64,000 bases of DNA from Leifsonia soli (GTDB taxonomy: Bacteria; Actinomycetota; Actinomycetes; Actinomycetales; Microbacteriaceae). The position numbers and the translations under genes were made by a program. Below are positions 34,110 through 41,703 of the stretch, one piece after another. The stretch's first letter is position 1, and the number at the start of each line of letters is the position of its first letter. The notes under the pieces were generated by a model. The model did no database searches, was not told where the DNA came from, and saw only the letters and a program-made list of their open reading frames with translations. Location: positions 3,853,148-3,917,147 of the forward strand of contig NZ_JACCBJ010000001.1 in the NCBI RefSeq assembly GCF_013408745.1, written 5' to 3'.

Positions 34110-34172
34110 GGTCCCGGTCCCGGTCCCGGTCCCGGTCCCGTCCCGTCCCGTCCCGGTCCCGGTCCCGGTCCC
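34110..34172. repeat. Tandem GGTCCC microsatellite
   Basis: Directly after the MFS stop there are five GGTCCC units, three GTCCC units and three more GGTCCC units, 63 bp in all. It is strongly strand-biased (C-rich on the plus strand). It lies in the 230-bp gap 34106-34335, which otherwise contains the Gfo/Idh promoter. Copy number probably varies between strains by slippage. Confidence 0.9.
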
Positions 34173-34235
34173 GTGCGTCGGAGATCCGCCCCGATCCGGC
34201 CCGAATCTCCATCCGCACCGCGGTCCGTCGGACAT

Positions 34236-34301
34236 GAAGGCGCTTTCCACCGACGTTGACATCCCGTTGCCGGCCGAGCTAACGTCGGGTAAGCGCTTTC
34301 C
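34236..34301 (+). promoter_or_regulatory. Promoter flanked by two LacI-type operators
   Basis: TTGACA (34256-34261) and TAACGT (34280-34285), 18-bp spacing. GGTAAGCGCTTTCC (34288-34301) lies just downstream of the -10, and a one-mismatch partner GAAGGCGCTTTCC (34236-34248) lies upstream of the -35. Centre-to-centre spacing is about 52 bp, compatible with two repressor dimers or a small loop. It controls the Gfo/Idh-DUF993-isomerase operon. Confidence 0.7.
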
Positions 34302-34335
34302 AAAACCCACCGAGCACCGCTACGAAGGAGTACAC

Positions 34336-35529
34336 GTGTCGTCGATCGGCATCATCATGAACGGCGTCTCCGGGCGCATGGGATACCGCCAGCACCTGGT
34401 CCGGTCGATCCTCGCCATCCGCGATCAGGGCGGCGTCGAGCTGTCCGACGGACGCCGCGTCCAGGTCGTGCCCCTCCTGGTCGGCCGCAGCGAGGAGAAG
34501 CTGGCCGAGCTCGCGAAGCGGCACGATATCGCCGACTACACGACCGACCTCGACGCCGCCCTCGCCGACGACCGCTGGCAGATCTACGCCGACTTCCTCG
34601 TCACCAAAGCGCGCTCGGCGGCGATCCGCAGGGCCATCGCCGCGGGCAAGGCGATCTACACCGAGAAGCCCACCGCCGAGAGCTTCGAGGAGGCGCTCGA
34701 ACTGGCGCGCCTCGCCGCCGACGCGGGCGTCAAGAACGGCGTCGTCCACGACAAGCTCTACCTGCCCGGGATGCGCAAGCTCAAGCGGCTGATCGACTCC
34801 GGCTTCTTCGGCCGCATCCTGTCCGTCCGCGGCGAGTTCGGCTACTGGGTGTTCGAGGGCGACTGGCAGGCGGCGCAGCGGCCGAGCTGGAACTACCGCG
34901 CGGAGGACGGCGGCGGCATCGTCGTCGACATGTTCCCGCACTGGAGCTACGTGCTCGAGAACCTCTTCGGCCGCGTCGAGTCGGTGTACGCGCAGGCGGT
35001 CACCGAGATCCCGCAGCGGGTGGACGAAGGCGGGCAGGCGTACGCGGCGACTGCGGATGACGCGGCCTACGCGGTCTTCCGGCTGGAGGGCGGCGTCACC
35101 GCCCAGCTCAACTCGAGCTGGACGACCCGTGTCAACCGCGACGAGCTGGTCGAGTTCCAGGTCGACGGCACCCTCGGAAGCGCGGTCGTCGGGCTCTTCG
35201 CCTGCAAGATCCAGCCCAGGAACGCGACGCCGAAGCCGGTGTGGAACCCGGACCTCGCGGACGAGCACGACTACGCGTCCGACTGGATCGAGTCCCCGGC
35301 CAACGAGGTGTTCGAGAACGGCTTCAAGACGCAGTGGGAGGAGTTCCTGCGCCACGTGCTGGAGGACGGCCCGCACGGGTTCGACTTCCTCGCAGGCGCG
35401 CGCGGCGTGCAGCTCGCCGAGCTCGGCCTGCGGTCGTCGCGAGAGGGACGGCGGATCGAGCTCCCGGATGTGACGCTCGACACCACTCCGGCGCCGACCG
35501 CCTCCGACCTGGAGGCGGCGGCCCGATGA
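34336..35529 (+). CDS. Gfo/Idh/MocA-family oxidoreductase
   Basis: A 397-residue NAD(P)-dependent oxidoreductase. The GTG at 34336 has AAGGAG 5 nt upstream. The N-terminal nucleotide site is atypical (GIIMNGVSGRMGYRQHL), with a longer first strand than usual; the catalytic-lysine motif is TEKPTA, and the substrate domain reads GGGIVVDMFPHWSYVLE, keeping Asp and His. It overlaps the DUF993 gene by 4 bp and is followed by a TIM-barrel isomerase. This three-gene set looks like a dedicated catabolic module (oxidise, cleave, isomerise), but its substrate is not known to me. Confidence 0.9.
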   Translation: MSSIGIIMNGVSGRMGYRQHLVRSILAIRDQGGVELSDGRRVQVVPLLVGRSEEKLAELAKRHDIADYTTDLDAALADDRWQIYADFLVTKARSAAIRRAIAAGKAIYTEKPTAESFEEALELARLAADAGVKNGVVHDKLYLPGMRKLKRLIDSGFFGRILSVRGEFGYWVFEGDWQAAQRPSWNYRAEDGGGIVVDMFPHWSYVLENLFGRVESVYAQAVTEIPQRVDEGGQAYAATADDAAYAVFRLEGGVTAQLNSSWTTRVNRDELVEFQVDGTLGSAVVGLFACKIQPRNATPKPVWNPDLADEHDYASDWIESPANEVFENGFKTQWEEFLRHVLEDGPHGFDFLAGARGVQLAELGLRSSREGRRIELPDVTLDTTPAPTASDLEAAAR

Positions 35530-36713
35530 CGGCGACCACCGCGACCGGCACCGGCACCGCCGTGACGCTGCTCGGCCCCGACGGCGTCACGTCCACCGCC
35601 GAGCTCCGCGATGCGCCGGCGTTCACGCGCCCGGCCGCACCGCTGCGGTCGCGGGTCGCCTACGCGGCGGCCCACGTCATCCCGAAACCCTGGGCGGAGA
35701 ACGTCCCGGGCGCCCCCGCCGACATCGACTGGGATGCCACGCTCGCGTTCCGCCGGCACGTGTACTCCTGGGGTCTCGGCGTGGCCGATGCGATGGACAC
35801 GGCGCAGAGGAACATGGGGCTCGACGCGGCAGCGACACGTGAACTGATCGCGCGCAGTGCGGCCGACGCCCGCGACGCCGGCGGATCGGTCGTCGCCGGT
35901 GTCAACACCGACCACGTCGACAATCCGGCCATCCCGCTGGACGCGGTGATCGACGCGTACACGGAGCAGCTGCACTTCACCGAGGACGCCGGGGCCGGGG
36001 TCGTCCTCATGGCGAGCCGCCACCTGGCCAGGGCGGCGGAGTCGCCGGCCGACTACGAGCGCGTCTACGGCCGGGTGCTCGCCGCGGCGTCGGCGCCGGT
36101 CGTGCTGCACTGGCTCGGGCCGGCATTCGACCCCGCGCTCGCCGGCTACTTCGGGTCCGGCGACGTCGCCGCGGCGAGCGAGACCGTGCTGCGCATCATC
36201 GAGGCGGCAGACGGCCGGGTCTCCGGCATCAAGATGAGCCTCCTCGACGCGGACGCGGAGCGCTCGCTGCGCGCGCGTCTGCCGGAGGAGGTCCGCATGT
36301 TCACCGGGGACGACTTCAACTACGTCGAGCTGATCGAGGACGACGGCTCCGGCCATTCGGACGCGCTGCTCGGCGCCTTCGCGGCCCTGGCCCCGGCGGC
36401 CTCCGCCGCGATCCAGGCGCTCGACCGGGACGACACGGAGCAGTACCGGAGCATCCTCGAGCCCACGCAGGAGTTGTCGCGGCAGGTCTTCGCGGCGCCG
36501 ACGTTCCACTACAAGACCGGCGTGGCCTTCCTCTCCTGGCTCAACGGCCACCAGCAGTCGTTCTCGATGGTCGGCGGTCTGCACTCCGCCCGCAGCCTGC
36601 CCCACCTGTCGGAGATCGTGCGGCTCGCCGGGGACTGCGGCGCCCTGGAGCGGCCCGGCCTCGCCGCCGAGCGCTGGACGTCGCTGCTCCGCCTGAACGG
36701 GATCGTCGGATGA
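35526..36713 (+). CDS. DUF993 protein, dihydrodipicolinate synthase-like
   Basis: A 395-residue protein of the DUF993 family, distantly related to the DapA/N-acetylneuraminate lyase TIM barrels that make or break C-C bonds of keto acids through a lysine Schiff base. A candidate lysine lies in VSGIKMSLLD (about residue 236), followed by VRMFTGDDFNYVELI, matching the DapA-type IKDSS then GDD pattern. No function is established for DUF993 to my knowledge. Its start overlaps the Gfo/Idh stop and its stop overlaps the isomerase start (both ATGA), so an aldolase or lyase step after oxidation is a reasonable inference. Confidence 0.85.
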   Translation: MTATTATGTGTAVTLLGPDGVTSTAELRDAPAFTRPAAPLRSRVAYAAAHVIPKPWAENVPGAPADIDWDATLAFRRHVYSWGLGVADAMDTAQRNMGLDAAATRELIARSAADARDAGGSVVAGVNTDHVDNPAIPLDAVIDAYTEQLHFTEDAGAGVVLMASRHLARAAESPADYERVYGRVLAAASAPVVLHWLGPAFDPALAGYFGSGDVAAASETVLRIIEAADGRVSGIKMSLLDADAERSLRARLPEEVRMFTGDDFNYVELIEDDGSGHSDALLGAFAALAPAASAAIQALDRDDTEQYRSILEPTQELSRQVFAAPTFHYKTGVAFLSWLNGHQQSFSMVGGLHSARSLPHLSEIVRLAGDCGALERPGLAAERWTSLLRLNGIVG

Positions 36714-37582
36714 CCCCCGACCCGCGCCTCTCGATCAACCAGGCGACCATCAAGTACGCCGCGCTCGCCGACGCGCTCGGCGTGGTCGCCGCAGCCGGGG
36801 TCGAGGCGATCGGGCTGTGGCGAGAGCCCGTGGCCGAGGTGGGGCTGGATGCGGCGGTGCGGATGCTCGCCGACTCCGGTCTGCGCGTGTCGAGTCTGTG
36901 CCGGGGAGGCTTCTTCACCGCTCCGGAGGGCGCCCAGCGGCGCGCGGCCCTGGACGAGAACCGGCGCGCGATCGAGGAGACGGCAGCGCTCGCCGCGGCC
37001 GGCGCCCCCGGGTCCGCTGCTGTGCTCGTGCTGGTCGCCGGCGGCCTGCCGGACGGCTCCCGAGACCTCGTCGGCGCACGCCGCCGGGTGGCCGATGCGA
37101 TCGCCGAGCTGGAACCGGACGCCCGCGCGGCCGGCGTCACGCTCGCCATCGAGGCGCTGCACCCGATGTACGCCGCCGACCGCGCGGTCGTGTCGACGCT
37201 CGGTCAGGCGCTCGACCTCGCCGAGCCCTTCCCGTCGGAGTCGGTCGGCGTGGTCGTGGACACCTTCCACCTGTGGTGGGACCCCGACCTGTCGGCGCAG
37301 ATCGCCCGGGCCGGCCGCGGAGGCCGCATCGCGTCCTACCAGGTCTGCGACTGGGTGACGCCGCTGCCCGCGGACGTGCTGCTGGCCCGCGGGATGATGG
37401 GGGACGGCCACATCGACTTCGCGCCGATCAGCGCGGCCGTCGCCGAGGCCGGCTACACCAGCGACGTGGAGGTCGAGATCTTCAACGAGGCGATCTGGGC
37501 GGCGGACCCCGCGGCGGTCGTCGCCCGCACGGCGCAGGCCTTCGACCGCGCGGTCGGACTGCGGTCTGCCGGGCGGGCGTGA
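36710..37582 (+). CDS. Sugar phosphate isomerase/epimerase-like TIM barrel
   Basis: A 290-residue xylose-isomerase-like TIM barrel, of a different branch from those at 5882 and 18292. It opens LSINQATIKYAAL and has candidate metal sites at Glu in LAIEALHP, Asp/His in VVVDTFHLWWDP, and Glu in VEVEIFNE. It overlaps the DUF993 gene by 4 bp and ends 52 bp before the glycerate kinase. Relatives act on keto-sugars or hydroxypyruvate (Hyi-like). A Hyi-type isomerisation of hydroxypyruvate and tartronate semialdehyde next to a glycerate kinase is possible but speculative. Confidence 0.87.
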   Translation: MTPDPRLSINQATIKYAALADALGVVAAAGVEAIGLWREPVAEVGLDAAVRMLADSGLRVSSLCRGGFFTAPEGAQRRAALDENRRAIEETAALAAAGAPGSAAVLVLVAGGLPDGSRDLVGARRRVADAIAELEPDARAAGVTLAIEALHPMYAADRAVVSTLGQALDLAEPFPSESVGVVVDTFHLWWDPDLSAQIARAGRGGRIASYQVCDWVTPLPADVLLARGMMGDGHIDFAPISAAVAEAGYTSDVEVEIFNEAIWAADPAAVVARTAQAFDRAVGLRSAGRA

Positions 37583-37634
37583 AGCGGCGGCCGATGCCGG
37601 GTCGCTGCCACCGCATCCATGCGAAGGTGGAGGC

Positions 37635-38750
37635 ATGAGCGTCATCGTCGTCGCGCCCGACTCGTTCAAGGGGTCGGCGTCCGCCGCGGAGGTCGCCGCC
37701 GCGCTGGCCGGGGGCTGGGCCGCCGAGCGGCCGGGCGACCGCGTCGTCCGTGCGCCCATGGCGGACGGCGGAGAGGGCACTCTGGACGCGTTCGAGGCGG
37801 CGATCGCCGGCGCCGTCCGGCATCCTGTGCGCGTCCTCGGTCCGGACGACGCGGAGGTGGACGCGGAGGTGGACGCCTCCTGGCTGATGCTTCCGGACGG
37901 CACGGCGGTCGTCGAGCTCGCGGAGACCAGCGGGCTCGGCCGGATGCCGCGGCTGGCCCCGTTCGCCGCGCACACGGTGGGGTTCGGGCAGGCGATCGCG
38001 GACGCGCTGGACGCGGGGGCGCGTTCGCTGCTCCTCGCGATCGGAGGCAGCGCGTCCACCGACGGAGGGGCAGGAGCGCTGACGGCGCTCGGCGCGCGGT
38101 TCGTGGACGCCGACGGTCGCGACATCCCGCGCGGCAATCTCGGGCTGGCCTCCGTGGTCCGTGCCGATCTCGGCGGGCTGGCCGCGCTGCCGCCGGGCGG
38201 GGCGCGGATCCTCGGCGATGTCACCAGTCCGCTGCTCGGGCCCCTGGGTGCAGCCGCCGTGTTCGGACCGCAGAAGGGCGCGACCGAGCGGGATGTGCCG
38301 GTGCTGGAGGAGGGCCTTCGTCGCCTCGCCGAGGCCCTCGGGGCGGCCGGCGCCGAAACGGATCCCGCGGAGCCCGGCGCGGGTGCAGCGGGAGGGACCG
38401 GCTTCGGCCTGCTGGTGTGGGGCGCGCGGATGGCGCCGGGCGCGGCAGCGGTCGGCGACGCCCTGGGACTGCCGTCGACCATCGCCGAGGCGGATGCGGT
38501 CATCACGGGGGAGGGGCGCTTCGACAGCCAGTCCGCGTCGGGGAAGGTGCCGACGTACGTCGCGGGGCTCGCGCACGGCGCGGGCGCGTCCGTCCTGCTC
38601 GCCGCCGGCAGCATCCAGGCGCCGACCACGGGCTTCGCCGATGCCGTCGCGCTGGCGGACCTCGCCGGCTCGGCCGACGCCGCCATCGCCGACCCGGACC
38701 GCTGGGCCCGCGCCGCCGGCGCCGCCCTCGCCCGCCGCTTCCGTCCCTGA
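37635..38750 (+). CDS. glxK: Glycerate kinase (GlxK/GarK family)
   Basis: A 371-residue glycerate kinase of the type-I bacterial fold, phosphorylating D-glycerate to 2-phosphoglycerate and so feeding lower glycolysis. Typical segments: VVAPDSFKGSASAAEVA at the start, MADGGEGTLDAF, GGSASTDGGAGAL (substrate/nucleotide site), FGPQKGAT and ITGEGRFDSQSASGKVP. The DAEVDAEVDA stretch is a small internal repeat. It follows the isomerase gene without overlap (52 bp) and ends in front of a 66-bp palindromic repeat. It offers a sink for glycerate made by the 2-hydroxyacid dehydrogenase at 30921. Confidence 0.94.
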   Translation: MSVIVVAPDSFKGSASAAEVAAALAGGWAAERPGDRVVRAPMADGGEGTLDAFEAAIAGAVRHPVRVLGPDDAEVDAEVDASWLMLPDGTAVVELAETSGLGRMPRLAPFAAHTVGFGQAIADALDAGARSLLLAIGGSASTDGGAGALTALGARFVDADGRDIPRGNLGLASVVRADLGGLAALPPGGARILGDVTSPLLGPLGAAAVFGPQKGATERDVPVLEEGLRRLAEALGAAGAETDPAEPGAGAAGGTGFGLLVWGARMAPGAAAVGDALGLPSTIAEADAVITGEGRFDSQSASGKVPTYVAGLAHGAGASVLLAAGSIQAPTTGFADAVALADLAGSADAAIADPDRWARAAGAALARRFRP

Positions 38751-38760
38751 CCCCTCCCCA

Positions 38761-38826
38761 CCGTCGAGTACGCAAAAACTGCACGCCACACGCCGTGCGA
38801 GCGTGCAATTTGTGCGTACTCGACGG
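38761..38826. repeat. 66-bp palindromic repeat, family A (copy A1)
   Basis: Arms 38761-38786 and 38801-38826 (26 nt, two mismatches) flank a 14-nt loop between the convergent glycerate kinase and GntR genes. The outer arm begins CCGTCGAGTACGC and ends near GCACGC, the same plan as the copies at 43167 and 59381. It may act as a bidirectional terminator here, but sequence conservation between copies goes beyond what a terminator needs. Confidence 0.85.
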
Positions 38827-38859
38827 AGGGGGCGGAGGTGGCGGAGGGGGCGGAGGGGG
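38827..38859. repeat. G-rich 9-bp tandem repeat
   Basis: After repeat A1 the plus strand carries GGGGGCGGA, GGTGGCGGA, GGGGGCGGA and a last GGGGG, running into the GntR stop codon. The G-runs could form a quadruplex on the plus strand. A similar G-rich tandem follows the hairpin at 51277. Confidence 0.75.
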
Positions 38860-39549
38860 TCAGCGCGGCGCGGTGAGGGCTGCGCTGGCCTCCTCGACGA
38901 TGGCGCGCGTCGCCGCCTCGGCGGCGGCCGCGTCGCCGCGGCGGACCGCAGCGGCGACGTCCTCGTGCAACCGGATCGCCTCGGGGTTCGCGGTGTCGGG
39001 CATCAGCGCATGCACGGTTCGCCCGTTCAACGCCTCGGCCACGGCGGCGCTGAGCGCCGCGAACACCGGGTTGCCGGACGCCTCCAGCAGCACCCTGTGG
39101 AAGTCGCGGTCGTGCGCCAGGTACTCCTCGCGGTCCGCGGACCGCTGGGTCGCCGCCATGCCGACGATCGCGGCGGTCAGCTCTCCGCACTGGGCGGGGG
39201 TGGCCCTGGTGCTGGCCAGTCGCGCGGCCACCGGTTCGACGGCGAGGCGCAGCTCGCCCAGCTCCGCGAGCGCGGTCAAGCGGTCGGGGCCGGCGAGCCG
39301 CCAGCTGAGGATGCGCGGATCGAGCGCCTGCCAGGAGGACGCGGGGAGGACGACCGTCCCTCGACGGCGCCTGGCCTGCACGAGCCCCAGCGACTCGAGC
39401 ACGCGGATGCACTCGCGCAGCACGGTCCGGGAGAGGCCGAGTCCCTCCGGCGTCAGGACCGTTCCGACCGGGATGTCGCCCGCGACGATCCTGGCGCCGA
39501 GGGAGGCGATGGCCTGCTCGTGCTGGGAGGCGTGCGCTGCCGGGGTCAC
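38860..39549 (-). CDS. GntR-family regulator, FCD/FadR type
   Basis: A 229-residue regulator: winged helix at about residues 10-75 and an all-helical FCD effector domain behind it, with likely metal/ligand residues in AHDRDFHRVLLEASGN and RLHEDVAAA. It is divergent from the gluconate permease gene and presumably regulates it. The helix-turn-helix looks shortened: between VLTPEG and LGLSRTVLRE about four residues usual in the second helix are missing, with the frame intact. Whether it still binds DNA is open. The GTG at 39549 is used as start. Confidence 0.88.
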   Translation of the reverse strand: MTPAAHASQHEQAIASLGARIVAGDIPVGTVLTPEGLGLSRTVLRECIRVLESLGLVQARRRRGTVVLPASSWQALDPRILSWRLAGPDRLTALAELGELRLAVEPVAARLASTRATPAQCGELTAAIVGMAATQRSADREEYLAHDRDFHRVLLEASGNPVFAALSAAVAEALNGRTVHALMPDTANPEAIRLHEDVAAAVRRGDAAAAEAATRAIVEEASAALTAPR

Positions 39550-39605
39550 GCTCCATTATCGGCGCATCCGAGAGATCGGGTCAAAGCGGTTCGCAATGCT
39601 GATAA

Positions 39606-39656
39606 ATCGGTCATTATCCACACCGATTAGACACAAATCAGGTTTATTCCTAGAGT
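39606..39656 (+). promoter_or_regulatory. Promoter and dyad upstream of gluconate permease
   Basis: In the 144-bp divergent gap 39550-39693, ATCGGT (39606-39611) and ACCGAT (39622-39627) form an inverted repeat with 10-bp spacing. It directly precedes TTAGAC (39627-39632) and TAGAGT (39651-39656), spaced 18 bp, a plausible promoter for gntP. The region is locally AT-rich. The dyad is a candidate operator for the divergent GntR protein. Confidence 0.55.
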
Positions 39657-39693
39657 GTTCGTGCCCCATCCGGAATCACGACCGAGGACGTTC

Positions 39694-41133
39694 ATGACCC
39701 CCACCCTGTTCACGCACGCGGCACCCGCGGCACTCGCCGTCGCCGCGGCGGCCCCCGCTCCCGCGCCCCACCCCAGCGCACCCGAGGGACAGCTCATCGT
39801 CGCCGCGCTGGCCGGCATCGCCGTCATCGTTGTGCTGATCACCTGGCTCAAGCTGCACCCGTTCCTCTCGCTCCTGCTCGGCTCGCTCGTCGCGGGACTG
39901 GCGGCGGGCCTGGCCGCGGATGCGGCGATCGGGAGCTTCATCACCGGCTTCGGCAACACCATGGGCAGCGTCGGCGTGCTCATCGGCCTCGGCGCGATGT
40001 ACGGCAAGCTCCTCGCCGACTCCGGCGGCGCCGACCGCATCGTCGACACGCTGGTCTCGCGCACCAGCGCCCGTCTCCTGCCGTGGACGATGGGAGCCGT
40101 CGGCGCCATCATCGGCCTCCCGATGTTCTTCGAGGTCGGCCTCGTGCTGCTGATGCCGGTGATCATCCTGGTCACCCGGCGCTCGGGACTCCCGCTGATG
40201 CGCATCGCCCTCCCCACCATCGCGGGCCTCTCCGCCATGCACGGCCTGGTGCCCCCGCATCCCGGACCGCTGGTCGCGATCGGCGCGCTCGGCGCCAACC
40301 TCGGTCTCACGCTGGCCTTCGGCGTGATCGTCGCCATCCCGACGATCGCGGTCGCCGGCCCGCTGTTCAGCCGGCTGGCCGCGCGATGGGTGCCGGTCGG
40401 GGTCCCCGACCTGTTCGTCCCGGAGGAGGGAGATGGGCCGGCTCGTCGTCGGCCGTCGTTCGGCGCTGCGCTGATCAGCATCCTGCTGCCCGTCATCCTC
40501 ATGCTCGGCAAGGCTGTCGCCGACATCGCCGCGCCCGATGCTGCGCCGGTCTGGAAGGTCGTCCTGGACTTCCTGGGCACGCCCGTCATCGCGCTCACCA
40601 TCGCGGTGCTCGCGGGCCTTCTGCTGCTCGGCCTCGGCGGCGGGATGAACCGTGCGGCCATGCAGACCAGTCTCGCCGCCTCGCTTCCGCCGATCGCGGG
40701 CATCCTGCTCATCGTCGGCGCCGGCGGCGGGTTCAAGCAGGTGCTCGTCGACACCGGCATCGGCCAGGTCATCGCGGGATGGGCGACCGGCGCGAGCGGG
40801 ATCGTCGTCCTGCTGCTCGCCTGGACCGTCGCCGCGCTGATCCGCATCGCGACCGGCTCGGCGACGGTCGCGACCGTCACCGCCGCCGGCATCCTGCTCC
40901 CGCTCACCGAGCACCTGTCGACCCCGATGGTGTCGCTGATGGTGCTGGCGATCGGCGCGGGCTCGGTGTTCCTGTCGCACGTCAACGACGCCGGATTCTG
41001 GCTGGTGAAGGAGTACCTGGGCCTCAGCATCCCGCAGACGCTGAAGAGCTGGACCGTGCTGGAGTGCCTGGTCTCTCTCGTCGGGCTGGCCGGTGTGCTG
41101 ATCCTGAGCCTGTTCGTCGGCGGCCTCGGGTGA
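39694..41133 (+). CDS. gntP: Gluconate:H+ symporter (GntP family)
   Basis: A 479-residue membrane transporter with about 12 hydrophobic segments after an Ala/Pro-rich N-terminus. Family features: GFGNTMGSVGVLIGLGAMYGKLL, split around the GLPMFFEVGLVLLMP and GLVPPHPGP motifs that are hallmarks of GntP proteins, and GSATVATVTAAGI and HVNDAGFW near the C-terminus. The ATG at 39694 follows GAGG. It overlaps gluconokinase by 4 bp (GTGA), so gluconate uptake and phosphorylation are coupled. Confidence 0.95.
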   Translation: MTPTLFTHAAPAALAVAAAAPAPAPHPSAPEGQLIVAALAGIAVIVVLITWLKLHPFLSLLLGSLVAGLAAGLAADAAIGSFITGFGNTMGSVGVLIGLGAMYGKLLADSGGADRIVDTLVSRTSARLLPWTMGAVGAIIGLPMFFEVGLVLLMPVIILVTRRSGLPLMRIALPTIAGLSAMHGLVPPHPGPLVAIGALGANLGLTLAFGVIVAIPTIAVAGPLFSRLAARWVPVGVPDLFVPEEGDGPARRRPSFGAALISILLPVILMLGKAVADIAAPDAAPVWKVVLDFLGTPVIALTIAVLAGLLLLGLGGGMNRAAMQTSLAASLPPIAGILLIVGAGGGFKQVLVDTGIGQVIAGWATGASGIVVLLLAWTVAALIRIATGSATVATVTAAGILLPLTEHLSTPMVSLMVLAIGAGSVFLSHVNDAGFWLVKEYLGLSIPQTLKSWTVLECLVSLVGLAGVLILSLFVGGLG

Positions 41134-41624
41134 CGCCGGTGCGTGCGGTCGTCGTCATGGGCGTCGCCGGATGCGGCAAGTCGACCGTGGCCGAACTCCT
41201 CGCCGAGCGCCTCGGATGGGAGCTGCTGGAGGGCGACGGCCTGCATCCCGCGACGAACGTCGAGCGGATGAGCGCGGGCATCCCGCTCACCGACGACGAC
41301 CGCGCGCCCTGGCTGGCCGCGATCGCCGAGTGGATGCGCGAGCGGCTCGACGCCGGGCGTCCCGTCGTCGTCGCGTGCTCCGCGCTGGCGAGGCGGTACC
41401 GCGACGTGCTGCGCCGGGACGACGTGCTGTTCCTGCACCTGAGCGGCACCCCGGAGCTCCTCGCGGAGCGCCTCTCGTCGCGCGAGCACCACTTCATGAA
41501 GTCGGGGATGCTGCAGAGTCAGCTCGCGACGCTCGAGCCGCCTGCCGGCGACGAACGCCAGCTCACGCTCGACATCGCGGAGCCGCCGCTCATCCTCGTC
41601 GCCCGAGCCGCGTCCGCCCTCTGA
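41130..41624 (+). CDS. gntK: Gluconokinase
   Basis: A 164-residue kinase converting gluconate and ATP to 6-phosphogluconate for the pentose-phosphate pathway. The P-loop GVAGCGKST occupies residues 11-19; GDGLHPATNVERMSAGIPLTDDDR (split as GDGLHP, NVERM-x-AG-x-PL-x-DDDR) is the family's substrate region; CSALARRYRDVLR and EHHFMKSGMLQSQ complete the signature. Length and motifs match the thermoresistant GntK type. GTG start at 41130 overlaps the permease stop. Together with gntP it is a complete gluconate module. Confidence 0.96.
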   Translation: MTPVRAVVVMGVAGCGKSTVAELLAERLGWELLEGDGLHPATNVERMSAGIPLTDDDRAPWLAAIAEWMRERLDAGRPVVVACSALARRYRDVLRRDDVLFLHLSGTPELLAERLSSREHHFMKSGMLQSQLATLEPPAGDERQLTLDIAEPPLILVARAASAL

Positions 41625-41630
41625 CCCAAA

Positions 41631-41696
41631 CCGACAGCTCCTGAGTTTTTCGCCCCGCCGACCGGCGTGTCGGGCGAAAAACTCAGGAGCTGTCGG
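41631..41696. repeat. 66-bp palindromic repeat, family B (copy B1)
   Basis: Perfect 25-nt arms (41631-41655 and 41672-41696) around a 16-nt loop, exactly filling the gap between the convergent gntK and xylB genes. Read on the minus strand it aligns end to end, loop included, with the copy at 54721 (about 56 of 66 positions by eye). Short T- and A-runs sit inside the arms. It may act as a bidirectional terminator at this site. Confidence 0.88.
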
Positions 41697-41703
41697 CGTG
41701 GGG

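Noticed and set aside
34110..34172. GGTCCC tract read as a Val-Pro repeat protein or as a CRISPR-like array
   Set aside because: It lies just after the MFS stop, and no supported gene reads through it. The units are only 5-6 bp with no spacers, so it is a microsatellite.
36509..39556. Very long open frames on the opposite strand of real genes (for example 36509-39556 minus, 6652-9738 minus, 41698-44829 plus)
   Set aside because: Their translations are Arg/Ala/Pro/His-rich and show no domains, while the opposite strand encodes recognisable enzymes. This is the usual effect of very high GC at third codon positions.
41631..41696. Repeat B1 as only a simple bidirectional terminator
   Set aside because: Termination at this site is likely, but homology with 54721-54786 extends through the loop and into a co-directional context, which a chance terminator does not explain.
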